This document shows, piece by piece, positions 49,115-58,040 of a stretch of DNA of 64,000 bases; the first letter of the stretch is position 1, and every line of letters starts with the position of its first letter. Source of the DNA: an archaeon. GTDB taxonomy: Archaea > Thermoproteota > Nitrososphaeria > Nitrososphaerales > UBA183. The notes beneath the pieces were generated by a model. That model saw only the letters and a program-made list of their open reading frames with translations, was not told the origin of the DNA and searched no databases. The translations under genes and the position numbers were made by a program. The DNA lies in contig JAKASI010000001.1 in the NCBI GenBank assembly GCA_021828185.1, positions 186,001-250,000 of the forward strand, read 5' to 3'.

Positions 49115-49221
49115 CGGGCCCGGTGCGATTTGAACGCACGACCTACAGCTTAGAAGGATCGGCGCGATGCTCTGCCGCGCTATCCGTACTTCGCTCGACC
49201 ATAGATCTGCGCTACGGGCCC
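49115..49221 (-). tRNA. Probable tRNA-Arg(UCU) with unresolved intron(s)
   Basis: Acceptor GGGCCCG pairs with CGGGCCC, the T-arm GTGCG-TTCAAAT-CGCAC is perfect, and the loop CTTCTAA gives anticodon TCT followed by stem half GCTGT. The 107-base span is about 30 too long, and the matching 5' anticodon-stem half is not adjacent to the loop. The best partner, ATAGC, lies 22 bases upstream, while a GGCAGAGC D-arm end lies between. Two introns or a rearranged fold seem needed; boundaries are not resolved. Confidence 0.7.
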
Positions 49222-49336
49222 AGGATGCCGCGACCAAGGTTTCGAGATAAGCCTTTGCAGCCGGATGACCTCATGGCCAAAGGCACGGGAGCCAACAATC
49301 GGAAGGTTTTACCTGTCCGGCCCCAATCGCTCGGCG

Positions 49337-50704
49337 TTGGTCGCATCCCAGCAGCGGCTCTTCGGGACCAATGGGGTAAGGTTCGTCCCGGGGGTCACCC
49401 ACGACCTCGACTTCGTGATAGGCCTCTGTGAAGCCATCGGGACCTACTTCGGGAGCGGCGAAGTCATGGTGGGTCAGGACGGGCGCCTGTCCAGCCCCGC
49501 CCTCGCCAACGCGGCCGTCTCCGGCCTGATGAGCTCAGGGAGGGATGTCGCAGAAGCGGGGCTGGTGCCGACCCCGGCCCTCCAGTACGCAGTGAAGAAC
49601 ATGAAACTGGGCGGAGGGGTGATGGTCACGGCCTCCCACAATCCTGCCAAGTACAACGGCCTCAAGGTCGTCGGTCCGGAGGGAGCAGAGGTGGCTCACC
49701 TCGACGAGCAGAGGATAGAGAAGATCTACTTCGAAAAGACCCAGTCGAGGGCCGACTGGAAGACCATCGGCACGGCCAGGAACGAACCTTCCGTTGTCAG
49801 GAGCTACATAGCGGGGGTCCGTTCCAAGGTGAACGCGAAGGCGGTCGCGGACAGGAAGTTCACTGTCGTGATGGACCTGGGGAACGGTGCCCAATCAGTA
49901 GCAGCGCCCTACCTAGTGGAGTCTCTTGGGTGCAAGCTGATCACCCTGAACTCGGTGGTGGACGGGAGCTTCCCGGGAAGGGGACCGGAGCCGACCCCCG
50001 AGACGCTGAAGGACCTCTCGGCGGCCGTGAAGTCCGTCGGTGCGGACCTCGGGGTTGCCTACGACGGCGACGGCGACAGGGCAATCTTCGCCGACGAAGA
50101 AGGCCGGGTCCTGTGGGGAGACCAGAGCGGGTGTCTGATCGCCGACTTCGTCCTCAGCAAGAACCCGGGGGGGACTGTGGTGACCTCCATCGCATCGAGC
50201 CAGGCCATCGAGGCAGTGGCAAAGAGACGCGGAGCGAAGGTGATGCGGACTAGGGTGGGGAGCGTCGACATATCCAGGACGATACTGGAACGGAACGCGG
50301 TCTTCGGTTTCGAGGAAAACGGCGGATGCATCTACCAGCCTCACATCCCAGTCAGAGACGGCGGGATGGCGACCGCGCTGCTGCTGGAGTGCCTGGCCAG
50401 CAAGGGGATGGCCTTCTCCAGGGCGCTCTCCTTCGCAGTCCCGAGGTTCTACCAGGCCAAGACGAAGGTCGAGGTCAGCAGCAAGAAGGTCGAGGCTGCC
50501 ATGAAGGCCGTGGAGAGACAGGCGAAGGGTGCCGTCGAGAGGATCGACGGAATCAAGGTCTGGACCGACGACCGCTCCTGGGTGCTGGTCAGGCCCAGCG
50601 GAACCGAACCGGTCATCAGGGTCTTCGCAGAGGCGGATTCCCAGGAGGGTGCGGACCAGTTGGCGAAGAAGTTCGCCAAGGTCGTGAGCGCAGCCTCATC
50701 TTAG
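49337..50704 (+). CDS. Phosphoglucosamine/phosphohexose mutase (GlmM-like)
   Basis: About 455 residues of the alpha-D-phosphohexomutase family: active-site TASHNP (Ser100), metal loop DGDGDR, sugar-binding GFEENGGC and phosphate-binding RPSGTEP. It interconverts hexose 1- and 6-phosphates, likely glucosamine-6-P or mannose-6-P. TTG 49337 lies about 30 bp after a GGTTTTACC box; the frame opens at 49265. Its end overlaps thiL by 9 bp, convergently. Confidence 0.92.
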   Translation: MVASQQRLFGTNGVRFVPGVTHDLDFVIGLCEAIGTYFGSGEVMVGQDGRLSSPALANAAVSGLMSSGRDVAEAGLVPTPALQYAVKNMKLGGGVMVTASHNPAKYNGLKVVGPEGAEVAHLDEQRIEKIYFEKTQSRADWKTIGTARNEPSVVRSYIAGVRSKVNAKAVADRKFTVVMDLGNGAQSVAAPYLVESLGCKLITLNSVVDGSFPGRGPEPTPETLKDLSAAVKSVGADLGVAYDGDGDRAIFADEEGRVLWGDQSGCLIADFVLSKNPGGTVVTSIASSQAIEAVAKRRGAKVMRTRVGSVDISRTILERNAVFGFEENGGCIYQPHIPVRDGGMATALLLECLASKGMAFSRALSFAVPRFYQAKTKVEVSSKKVEAAMKAVERQAKGAVERIDGIKVWTDDRSWVLVRPSGTEPVIRVFAEADSQEGADQLAKKFAKVVSAASS

Positions 50705-51652
50705 GTGCGTCCACCCTTCGTCCTCGACCATCCTTCTCTTCCCTCCGGCAAGCAGCTCGACCTTCCCAGACCTCGTCGCCCTTCCTATCTCGAGCAGCTC
50801 CCCTCCGGCTCTCTTCGCCGCCCGCCGGGCGGCCCCAAGCTCCCGCCTTCTCAGGGTCCCGACCATGACGTACTCCTCGCCCCCCTGGAGCACGAGGACG
50901 TCGGGATCCAGGCCGTTCGAAGAAGCGAACTCCTTCACCCCGTCCGCAGCCGGGAGCGACGTCAGCTCGAAGCCCACCCCGCTGGCCTTTGCGAGGGTGT
51001 GCAGGCTCCTTGCCAGGCCGTCGCTGGAGTCCATGGCCGAAGTGAGGTACGGGGCTAGGGCTATCCCCGCTCGGAGGTTCGGTGTCGGCATGAGCACGCT
51101 TTCGGTCGCCTTCTTCCTGAAGGGAGCCTCCGCCGCCGCCGACTTCGTCAGTATCCCGAGCCCGGCCCTCGTGTACCCGAAGCGGCCGGTCACCATCAGA
51201 GCGTCCCCAGGGGACGAACCACTCCTCGGCACGATCCGGCGTGCGAAACCCAGCATCGCGCAGTCTATGATCAGCTCCTCGGATTCGTTGGTGTCCCCGC
51301 CGACCAGATGCACCTTCCACTCGCGCTCGGCGTCCCTGAACCCTGCAGCCAGCGCATCCACCTGCTCCTGCGTCACCCCTCTCCTTAGCCCCAGGGAGAC
51401 CATGAAGGAGTCCGGTTTCACCCCCTTGGCGGCGAAGTCGCTGACGCACATCGCTGCTGCCTTGCGTGCCGCCTGCCTGTAGGTCATCCCCGGCGGGACG
51501 TCGGTGTGCTCCACCAGCATGTCCACCTTCACGACCAGCCTCCCCTTCCCGGGAGGGACGGAAGCGACGTCGTCCCCGATTGCGGCGTACCCCCTGGGGA
51601 CTCTCCCTGCCCGCCTCACGATCGAGCCGATGACCCCGAGTTCGTCTGGCGT
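50696..51652 (-). CDS. thiL: Thiamine-monophosphate kinase, likely ACG start
   Basis: ThiL/AIR-synthase-fold ATPase with AAIGDDVASV, DMLVEHTDVPPGM, GGDTNESEEL and SAMDSSDGLARSL. It phosphorylates thiamine-P to the diphosphate. The first conventional start (GTG 51619) would begin at MRRAG and lose the ELGVIGSIV helix that ThiL proteins carry before the IGDD motif. That helix is encoded upstream, opened by ACG 51652, just 1 base after the stop of the preceding mutase; no ATG, GTG or TTG exists between the in-frame TGA and 51619. Confidence 0.88.
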   Translation of the reverse strand, partial: TPDELGVIGSIVRRAGRVPRGYAAIGDDVASVPPGKGRLVVKVDMLVEHTDVPPGMTYRQAARKAAAMCVSDFAAKGVKPDSFMVSLGLRRGVTQEQVDALAAGFRDAEREWKVHLVGGDTNESEELIIDCAMLGFARRIVPRSGSSPGDALMVTGRFGYTRAGLGILTKSAAAEAPFRKKATESVLMPTPNLRAGIALAPYLTSAMDSSDGLARSLHTLAKASGVGFELTSLPAADGVKEFASSNGLDPDVLVLQGGEEYVMVGTLRRRELGAARRAAKRAGGELLEIGRATRSGKVELLAGGKRRMVEDEGWTHLR

Positions 51653-51653
51653 G

Positions 51654-52955
51654 CTACCTGCTCAGCTCCTGCAACCTTCTGGCGAACGCCTTCGCGGCGC
51701 GGCCGGCGGCCCCTTCTGTCCCCGCCTCGGCCGAGACCCGTACCACATCCTCCGTGCCGGAGGGCCTGATCAAGACCCAGGCATTCCTGGGGAGAGTGAG
51801 TTTGAGCCCGTCGGTAAGGTCGGCGTCCTTGTTCTCCGCCGCGAGCCTCTTTATCCCCCTCAGCGCCTTCGCCCTGGAGATCTCCAAGGCGACCCTCGTC
51901 TGGTGATATGCAGGGACCGACTCGTAGAACCTCCTCCCTCTGCTCTTCAGCTCCCTGATGATAGCCAGCGCGGCCAGCAGCGAATCCCGGCAGTAGTTGA
52001 AGGAGCCGTCGATGAGCCCTCCGCTGCTCCCTTCCCCGCCGAGCCGCGCTCCCCGTTCTTTCATCAGGCCCACCACGTTCGCTTCGCCCACCTTCGACCT
52101 AAACACCGAGGCCCCACACCTCTTCGCTATGTCGTCCACCCCCTGGGTCGTGTCTACCGACACCACCGCCTTCTTCTCGCCCGTCCGACTGAGCATCGCA
52201 GAAAGGGCCAGGGTGAGCATGTAGTCTCCGGTCCTCTTTCTCCCCCCGGAATCGACAATCACCAGCCGGTCTCCGTCGCAGTCGAACCCGAGCCCGATGT
52301 CGCACTCCTTCTGCTTCACGGCCTTCCGCAGGAGGACGAGGTCGTCGGCGACCGGGTCCACTTTCCTGTTGAAGACGCCGTAGCTGTCGTTCATCGATGA
52401 GACCTCGCACCCCAGCTTCGTCAGCAGCGGAGCCGCGTGCGAGATGGCCGCACCTCCGCCCAGATCCAGTGCCACCCTGACCCCTTCACACGAACCGGCA
52501 CCGAACATCTCCACAAGGTCGTCCACGTAGGCGGGCCGCCTCCCGGGCCTCGAGGCTCCATGCCCGAACTCTCCTTGGCGCGCTTCAGCCCCGCCGACCA
52601 CGGCGTCGAGGGTCCCTTTCCCGATCCCGGCCCCCTCCTCGACGAACTTGAGCCCGTTGAACTGCGGCTCGTTGTGGGAGGCCGTGACCATCACCGCCGG
52701 GAGCCGCCTGAGCCTGCTCTCTCGGAAGAGCGCGGGGGTGGAGATTATCCCATAGTCATGGACCGTGGCACCAAGAGAAGCCATCGCTCCCGTGACCGCC
52801 CTGCTCATGGCAGGACCAGTGCTCCTCGAGTCCCTGGCAAGGAGGAACTCCATGGCGCCCGTCTCCCTGCCGAAGTTGGCTGCGAACCTGGCGACGTCGG
52901 CCAGGCTCAGGTCGGAGTTCAGAACCCCCCTGATCCCGCTGATTGAAGCGATCAA
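51654..52955 (-). CDS. Phosphomannomutase/phosphoglucomutase family protein
   Basis: 433 residues. ASISGIRG at the N-terminus, active-site TASHNE (Ser93), DCDGDR metal loop, GGEGSSGGL sugar-binding loop and RPSGTED. A second family member just 1.3 kb from the GlmM-like one, on the other strand. The loop sequences differ, so the two likely act on different sugars. TTG 52955 follows a minus-strand CTTTATCTG box near 52990. Confidence 0.9.
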   Translation of the reverse strand: MIASISGIRGVLNSDLSLADVARFAANFGRETGAMEFLLARDSRSTGPAMSRAVTGAMASLGATVHDYGIISTPALFRESRLRRLPAVMVTASHNEPQFNGLKFVEEGAGIGKGTLDAVVGGAEARQGEFGHGASRPGRRPAYVDDLVEMFGAGSCEGVRVALDLGGGAAISHAAPLLTKLGCEVSSMNDSYGVFNRKVDPVADDLVLLRKAVKQKECDIGLGFDCDGDRLVIVDSGGRKRTGDYMLTLALSAMLSRTGEKKAVVSVDTTQGVDDIAKRCGASVFRSKVGEANVVGLMKERGARLGGEGSSGGLIDGSFNYCRDSLLAALAIIRELKSRGRRFYESVPAYHQTRVALEISRAKALRGIKRLAAENKDADLTDGLKLTLPRNAWVLIRPSGTEDVVRVSAEAGTEGAAGRAAKAFARRLQELSR

Positions 52956-53080
52956 TTCGTCCGCCCCCCTTTACTGGTCCGAGTGCAGATAAAGTAGGGG
53001 TCTATCGCGCCCCGTTCTCAGGGGCCAGGCTCTGCATCGAGGGCCTTGACGGTAAGGTCTCTCGCCGCTGACCGCTCAGC

Positions 53081-54100
53081 CTAGGTTAGGAGTTCGTCTA
53101 GCCTTCCTTCTTTGATGCCTTCTTTGATTTCCATGGCAATCCTCCTCCCCATGCTGACGGGCTCTTCCCCGAGCAGCGCAGAGTAGGGGGACCCCTGGAC
53201 GTAGAGGTTGGTGCCCGCGACGATCCTCGCCGAGAACTCGAACGCCACGAACTCGCCATCGCCGCGGTAGACCCCCTCGATGCAAAAAGGCCCGATCATC
53301 CCCGGAGGGGCCAGCCTCCTTGCGGCCTCGACGAACCTCTCTCCCATCCTGTAGACCTCGTCCAGCAGCGACTCCCTGATCACCATCGGGAAGTTGCCCA
53401 CTACCATGTAGGAGGGGGTGACGTCACGCGTCTCCGCAGGGAGTCTTCCAAGCGCGTCAGCCGTTGTCTCGTATCTCCTGTCGATCCCCAGGAGCTCGAC
53501 GTCGTCCTTCAGCGCGGAATAGAAGAACTGAAAGTAGACTGGGACCCCCAGTACGTATTCCTGTATGAAGAGGGGTGTGCCCCTCGCCAGCGCCCCGGCT
53601 CTCTCCTGCTTCTTCCTGTTCGCCGCGAAGGACTTCGCGTCCTCTGCTAGGAAGTATCCGTGCCCCCCCTTTGCACCATGCTGCTTCGCAATCACGAGCC
53701 TGTCGATCTCCTCAGGGGTTCTGAACGTCTTCGGGGAGGTCAGTCCGGCTTCCTTGACCAGTCTCTCCTTCAGGTCCCTGTCGGCCTCCCACCGCAGCAT
53801 CCGCCTGTTTCCAAATACAGGCACGTCGAACCTGCCTTCGATTGCATCCACGCCGAGGTCCGAGACGAAGGTGCCGTGGGGGATTACGATGGCATTCCGC
53901 CGCTTCAGCACGGCCAGGTTGTCCCGAAGCAGGATATCTTGGAACCTTTCGACGACGACGAACTCGTCTATGAACCGGAAGCGCCTGTAGAGACCCTCGC
54001 GCGCCTTCAGCGTCACCAGCAGCGTCCTGAACCCCTCATCCTTCGCGCCCTTGAGGACCTGGAGGGCGCAGTGGGAGCCGAGGGTCGAAACTGCTCTCAA
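53081..54100 (-). CDS. purP: FAICAR-forming ligase PurP (copy B)
   Basis: 339-residue ATP-grasp enzyme: TLGSHCALQVLKGAKDEGF, VIPHGTFVSDLG, VFGNRRMLRWEADRD and IEGVYRGDGEFVAFEFSARIVAGTN. PurP uses formate and ATP to make FAICAR in archaeal purine synthesis. This copy keeps the PHGTF and NR..LRWE blocks expected of active PurP. TTG 54100 overlaps the stop of copy A. Confidence 0.9.
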   Translation of the reverse strand: MRAVSTLGSHCALQVLKGAKDEGFRTLLVTLKAREGLYRRFRFIDEFVVVERFQDILLRDNLAVLKRRNAIVIPHGTFVSDLGVDAIEGRFDVPVFGNRRMLRWEADRDLKERLVKEAGLTSPKTFRTPEEIDRLVIAKQHGAKGGHGYFLAEDAKSFAANRKKQERAGALARGTPLFIQEYVLGVPVYFQFFYSALKDDVELLGIDRRYETTADALGRLPAETRDVTPSYMVVGNFPMVIRESLLDEVYRMGERFVEAARRLAPPGMIGPFCIEGVYRGDGEFVAFEFSARIVAGTNLYVQGSPYSALLGEEPVSMGRRIAMEIKEGIKEGRLDELLT

Positions 54101-55197
54101 GTCACCAACTCGCGCAACCGTCCCTCCTTCACCCCCCTGCGCACCTCCATTGCTATCCTCCGTCCTGTGCCGACGACCTCGCCGTGGTAGTACTTCGAAT
54201 AAGGGCTCGTGGTGGCGAGCACAGGGCTGCCTGGAACTCTCGGGGAGACGTCGAAGATGACGATGTCCAGGTCGACGGTGACCGCGCCCTGAAGGGCGAA
54301 CGGGCCAATGGGACCCACCCCGTATTCCTCCTCGACGGCCCTCACGAAACGTCCGCCAATGTCGAACACCTTCCCGAGCATCGATTCTCTGATGGTCGCA
54401 GGGGTGTGCCCGATCTCCACGTTCCTGACCTCGACTCTGATGTCGAGCTGTTCGCGCGCCGGCAGTGAAACGAAGTCGTGGAGGTTCGTCTGGAGCCGCC
54501 TGTCTATCCCAAGGAACTCGGTCTCCTCAGACAGGGGGGAGTAGAAGTAGTTGAAATTGAAGTACGTCCCGATGACGTATTCCTCGATTACCGCACTCCT
54601 CAGACCCTCTTCGGTTATCAGCCCGGCTCTGACCTTCTCGGCCGCCTTCCTCTCGAAGTCGTCCGAGGAGACGGCGACGAAAAACGCTCTCTCGGTCCTT
54701 CTCTTCGCCTCCTGGACCTTGACCATCACGGGCCTGTCTATGGACCCCCTCTGGACGGCCCTCGGCATCCTTATGCCGGCGCTCGAGAGGAGGTGGTACT
54801 GGTTCCTCGCAGAACTCCGTTCCTCCGCTCTGAGCAGTGCCCTGTTCCCGAACAGGGGAAGCATGAAAGTCTCCTCTATGGCATCGTAGCCGACGTAGGT
54901 GGTGAAAGCCCTGTGGGGCACGAAGATGGTGTTCCTCTTCCTCAGCTCACCCTGGACGGCCTCTCCGGTGATTTCCGAGAACCTGGGGAGCACCAGCACA
55001 TCGTCCACTATCCGTTTGAAGCGGCGGTATGGTCCCTCCCTCCCCTCCTGGCAGACTACGACCGTCCTGAACCCCTCGTCGTGGGCGCCGTCAGCTATGT
55101 CGAGGGCCGAATGGCTCCCAAGCGTCCCGACCGTTATTGCGTCGGGGTCGTATGACGCTACCAGATCCTGGGCTGACGACCTTGGAATCACAAGCAC
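54097..55197 (-). CDS. PurP-family ATP-grasp protein (copy A)
   Basis: 366 residues with TLGSHSALDIADGAHDEGF and LPLFGNRALLRAEERSS, and the late FDVSPRVPGSPV block. Compared with copy B the PHGTF block reads PHRAFTTYVG and WEADR reads AEERS, so it has diverged; it may be a second subunit or have another substrate. PurP paralogues occur in several archaea. GTG 55197 lies about 24 bp after a GGATAAAAAAG TATA box (minus strand, 55217-55226), consistent with leaderless expression. Confidence 0.85.
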   Translation of the reverse strand: MLVIPRSSAQDLVASYDPDAITVGTLGSHSALDIADGAHDEGFRTVVVCQEGREGPYRRFKRIVDDVLVLPRFSEITGEAVQGELRKRNTIFVPHRAFTTYVGYDAIEETFMLPLFGNRALLRAEERSSARNQYHLLSSAGIRMPRAVQRGSIDRPVMVKVQEAKRRTERAFFVAVSSDDFERKAAEKVRAGLITEEGLRSAVIEEYVIGTYFNFNYFYSPLSEETEFLGIDRRLQTNLHDFVSLPAREQLDIRVEVRNVEIGHTPATIRESMLGKVFDIGGRFVRAVEEEYGVGPIGPFALQGAVTVDLDIVIFDVSPRVPGSPVLATTSPYSKYYHGEVVGTGRRIAMEVRRGVKEGRLRELVT

Positions 55198-55336
55198 CCC
55201 TGGGCCGCTTGTTCGCTTTTTTATCCTTCACCGGAGGCGATGGAGCCGCCGCTTCCACCTCATACTCCGACGAATCCGCAGGACCGAACGCTTTTCATGG
55301 TCTCTCCTTCGGCTCGGCTGGGAGAAGTCAACCCTC

Positions 55337-55978
55337 GTGTCGCCTACCGCCCCGACCAACACGGAGCCAGCATCGGACAAACCGATACGGAGGGGCCTGG
55401 TCAGGCCCTATCTGGGGCAGAAGCGCTTCGACGTGGTGATAGGCGGCCTGAGGAGGAGCCTTCCCATCATACAGGCGGAGAGAGGGGTCTGGATAGCCTC
55501 GGACGCAGACCTCGTCCTAGGGGATACTTCCTTCATCCAGCGGTGTGCCGAGCTTCTCGTAGACAAGCTGAAACGGTCCCCCTTCGACATGGTGTTGACG
55601 GCCGAGGCAAAGGCCGTCCCGCTGGCGTTTGCCGTCTCCTCGCTTCTAGGAAAGAAAAGGTTCCTGGTCGCCCGAAAGACCGTGAAGAAGTACATGGGAC
55701 GGTTCGTCGAGGAGCCAGTGCGTTCCATTACGACAGAGGGGAGCCAGAAGTTGGTTCTGACTGCAGAGGAGGCGTGGACTGCTCGCAGGAAGCAGATCTG
55801 CATACTCGACGACGTCGTCTCCACGGGAGAGACGCTCGACGCTCTGTCGCGTCTGGCCGGGAAAGCTGGCGGGCGGGTGACATCAAGATGTGCCATATGG
55901 AAGGAAGGCCCCTGGTACCACTCCCGCGACCTGATATACATCGGCACCCTTCCAGTCTTCAAAGTAAAGACTCGCTAG
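55337..55978 (+). CDS. Phosphoribosyltransferase family protein
   Basis: About 213 residues, type I PRTase fold. The PRPP loop is ICILDDVVSTGETLDALSRLA; FDMVLTAEAKAVPLAFAVSSLL and FLVARKTVKKYMGRF are as in adenine/orotate-type enzymes. Likely base salvage (adenine or similar); specificity not determined. GTG 55337 is chosen; the frame is open further upstream but antisense to purP. Confidence 0.8.
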   Translation: MSPTAPTNTEPASDKPIRRGLVRPYLGQKRFDVVIGGLRRSLPIIQAERGVWIASDADLVLGDTSFIQRCAELLVDKLKRSPFDMVLTAEAKAVPLAFAVSSLLGKKRFLVARKTVKKYMGRFVEEPVRSITTEGSQKLVLTAEEAWTARRKQICILDDVVSTGETLDALSRLAGKAGGRVTSRCAIWKEGPWYHSRDLIYIGTLPVFKVKTR

Positions 55979-56140
55979 GCAGGGAAGAGCCATGACCCCA
56001 TCGTTCCTTCGCACCGACGGGCGTTTCAGGCCAACGAGGGTCGCTGCCTGACAGTGTGAACCAAACTTCACCGCACCAATACTACTTTTTGAGTTCCGCT
56101 CTTTTGATTGCACAGGCCCTCTCAACGGTCAGACTTGCGG

Positions 56141-56632
56141 GTGAAATCATTTCACGTTCGCAGAAACGCGGTCGTGGGAGAGTACAAGCTGTCCGAAATC
56201 TTTACGGGCCTGGAGTCGTCCAGCGCCCTCCTCAAGGTCTTCGGTTCAAGGACGCAGATGACCAAGGTCATGAAGCACCTTAAGCTCCGGGTCGAGCGCA
56301 ACGACTCCGGCCTCTGGCTTGACAGGGACACGGGGACCGTCTGCATCGGCTCGAAGTACCTGACGAACGCCAAGAACGACTTCCTCTACCTGGACGTCAT
56401 ACACGTCCTCGTGCACGTCAGGCAGTTTCTCGAAGGGAAGGAACTCTACGACCAGGCGTTCGAATACGTGGACCGGCCGACCGAACTGGAGGCGTACAGG
56501 ACAACCGTGGCCGAGGCCAGGCGGATCGGCATGGAAGAGGACGAGATACTCCGCTATCTGAGGATGGACGCGGCCGACGACTCCGAACTGGGCAAGCTGA
56601 TGGAGAAGATCGGGGTCAGGGTCAGGCGCTGA
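56141..56632 (+). CDS. Metallopeptidase-like protein with degenerate HExxH, 163 aa
   Basis: The region DVIHVLVHVRQFLEGKELYD contains His88-x3-His92 followed by RQ and a later PTELEAY (Glu), the layout of small archaeal putative zinc peptidases. The catalytic Glu of HExxH is Val here (HVLVH), so peptidase activity is doubtful although metal binding could remain. GTG 56141 is chosen; a TTG lies at 56108. Function unknown. Confidence 0.65.
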   Translation: MKSFHVRRNAVVGEYKLSEIFTGLESSSALLKVFGSRTQMTKVMKHLKLRVERNDSGLWLDRDTGTVCIGSKYLTNAKNDFLYLDVIHVLVHVRQFLEGKELYDQAFEYVDRPTELEAYRTTVAEARRIGMEEDEILRYLRMDAADDSELGKLMEKIGVRVRR

Positions 56633-56639
56633 ATATCTC

Positions 56640-56657
56640 CGTTTTCGTCTGAAAACG
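56640..56657. terminator. Hairpin between convergent genes
   Basis: CGTTTTC-GTCT-GAAAACG forms a perfect 7-bp stem with T-runs in one arm and A-runs in the other, filling the gap between the stops of the peptidase-like gene and fumC. A bidirectional terminator is likely. Confidence 0.5.
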
Positions 56658-57986
56658 TCACTTGACCTTCTTCGAAGGGATTCCCGGCTCGACCAGGTCC
56701 TTCATGTTCAGCATCTCCTCGATCTCCTTGTCGCTGTAGCCCAGCTCCTTCAGGGCGCTCCTGATGGAGACTCCCTTGGCCATCTGCTTTCCAATCTCCG
56801 TCGCCTTGTCATATCCGATCTTTGGGGAGACAAGGGTGATAAGTGCGGGGCTGGTCTCCGCGTATCCCCTCGCCTTGTCCTTCATGGGGACGACGTGGTC
56901 GATGACCAGAGAGGAGAGCTTGTTTAGGGCTTCAGAAAGCAACTTCGCCTGAAGCACCACATTGTATCCCATGAGCGGGACCCCCATCGTGAGCTCGAAT
57001 TCTCCGAGCTGGGCCGTGAAGGCGTTTGCGCCGTCGAGTCCCACCACCTCGGCGCAGGCGAGCAGGGTGCTCTCGACCGTCACCGGGTTCGTCTTCCCCG
57101 GCATTATGCTGCTCCCGGCCACCTCTTCCTGGGTGGGGATGTCTATCTCGCCCAGGGCGGTCCTTGGGCCCGAGAACATCAGGCGGAGGTCCTGGCAGAG
57201 CCTGTAGAGGTCGAGACTGACTGACCTCATCGTCCCGCTGAGGGATGACATGTCGGTGAGGAGCTTAGTGGGTCTGAACTTGTTCGTAGCACTGCTGAAC
57301 TTCAACCCTGCCAGCCCCGCGACCTCCTCCGCGACCATCCCGCCGAACTTCGGGTCCGCGTTCAGCCCGGTTCCGACCGCCGTCCCGCCGATTGGGAGCT
57401 CCAGCAGGTACTCCACCGCCTGACTCACGAACTTCGCGTCCCTTGAGAATTCGTCGGCAAAGGCGCCGAACTCCTGCCCCATGCTGACAGGGAGGGCGTC
57501 GCGGAGGTGCGTCCTTCCTGACTTGTAGACTTCCGCGGTCCTTCTTGAGAGCCCATCGAGGCTCTCGCCCATCTTTTCCAGCGCCGGCAGGAGGTCGTTG
57601 CTCACCGCCATGGCAGCGGCTATTCTGATCGCGGTGGGCCCGACGTCATTCGACGACTGCGACATGTTGACGTGGTCGTTGGGGTGCACCGTCTTCTTGA
57701 GCGCGGCGGTCGCCAGCTCGGCCAGAATCTCGTTGGCGTTCATGTTCAGGCCGGTGCCAGAGCCTGTCTGATACACGTCGACGGAGACAAGCGAATCATG
57801 GTCGCCTTTCATCAGCTCCTCGGCCTTGGACTGGATCGCTTTCCCGATTTCTCTGTCGAGCAGCCCGAGCTGGACGTTCGACTTCGCCGCCGAGTATTTT
57901 ATCGCCCCCACCGCCCAGATCACTTCGCGCGGGAACCTCGTCCCGGTATTGAGAAAGACCCTCTTCGAACCCTCTACGTATTTCAT
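56658..57986 (-). CDS. fumC: Fumarate hydratase class II
   Basis: 442-443 residues, fumarase/aspartase superfamily: GSGTGLNMNANEILAE, HPNDHVNMSQSSNDV, GRTHLRDALPVSMGQEF and the signature GSSIMPGKTNPV. Interconverts fumarate and malate in the TCA cycle, and could recycle fumarate from argH. ATG 57986 (a GTG precedes it). Confidence 0.94.
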   Translation of the reverse strand: MKYVEGSKRVFLNTGTRFPREVIWAVGAIKYSAAKSNVQLGLLDREIGKAIQSKAEELMKGDHDSLVSVDVYQTGSGTGLNMNANEILAELATAALKKTVHPNDHVNMSQSSNDVGPTAIRIAAAMAVSNDLLPALEKMGESLDGLSRRTAEVYKSGRTHLRDALPVSMGQEFGAFADEFSRDAKFVSQAVEYLLELPIGGTAVGTGLNADPKFGGMVAEEVAGLAGLKFSSATNKFRPTKLLTDMSSLSGTMRSVSLDLYRLCQDLRLMFSGPRTALGEIDIPTQEEVAGSSIMPGKTNPVTVESTLLACAEVVGLDGANAFTAQLGEFELTMGVPLMGYNVVLQAKLLSEALNKLSSLVIDHVVPMKDKARGYAETSPALITLVSPKIGYDKATEIGKQMAKGVSIRSALKELGYSDKEIEEMLNMKDLVEPGIPSKKVK

Positions 57987-58040
57987 CACAGGGTGCGGAA
58001 AGCCTTCTGCTCTTAAGGAAATAGCCGAAAGGGTTGGGAA

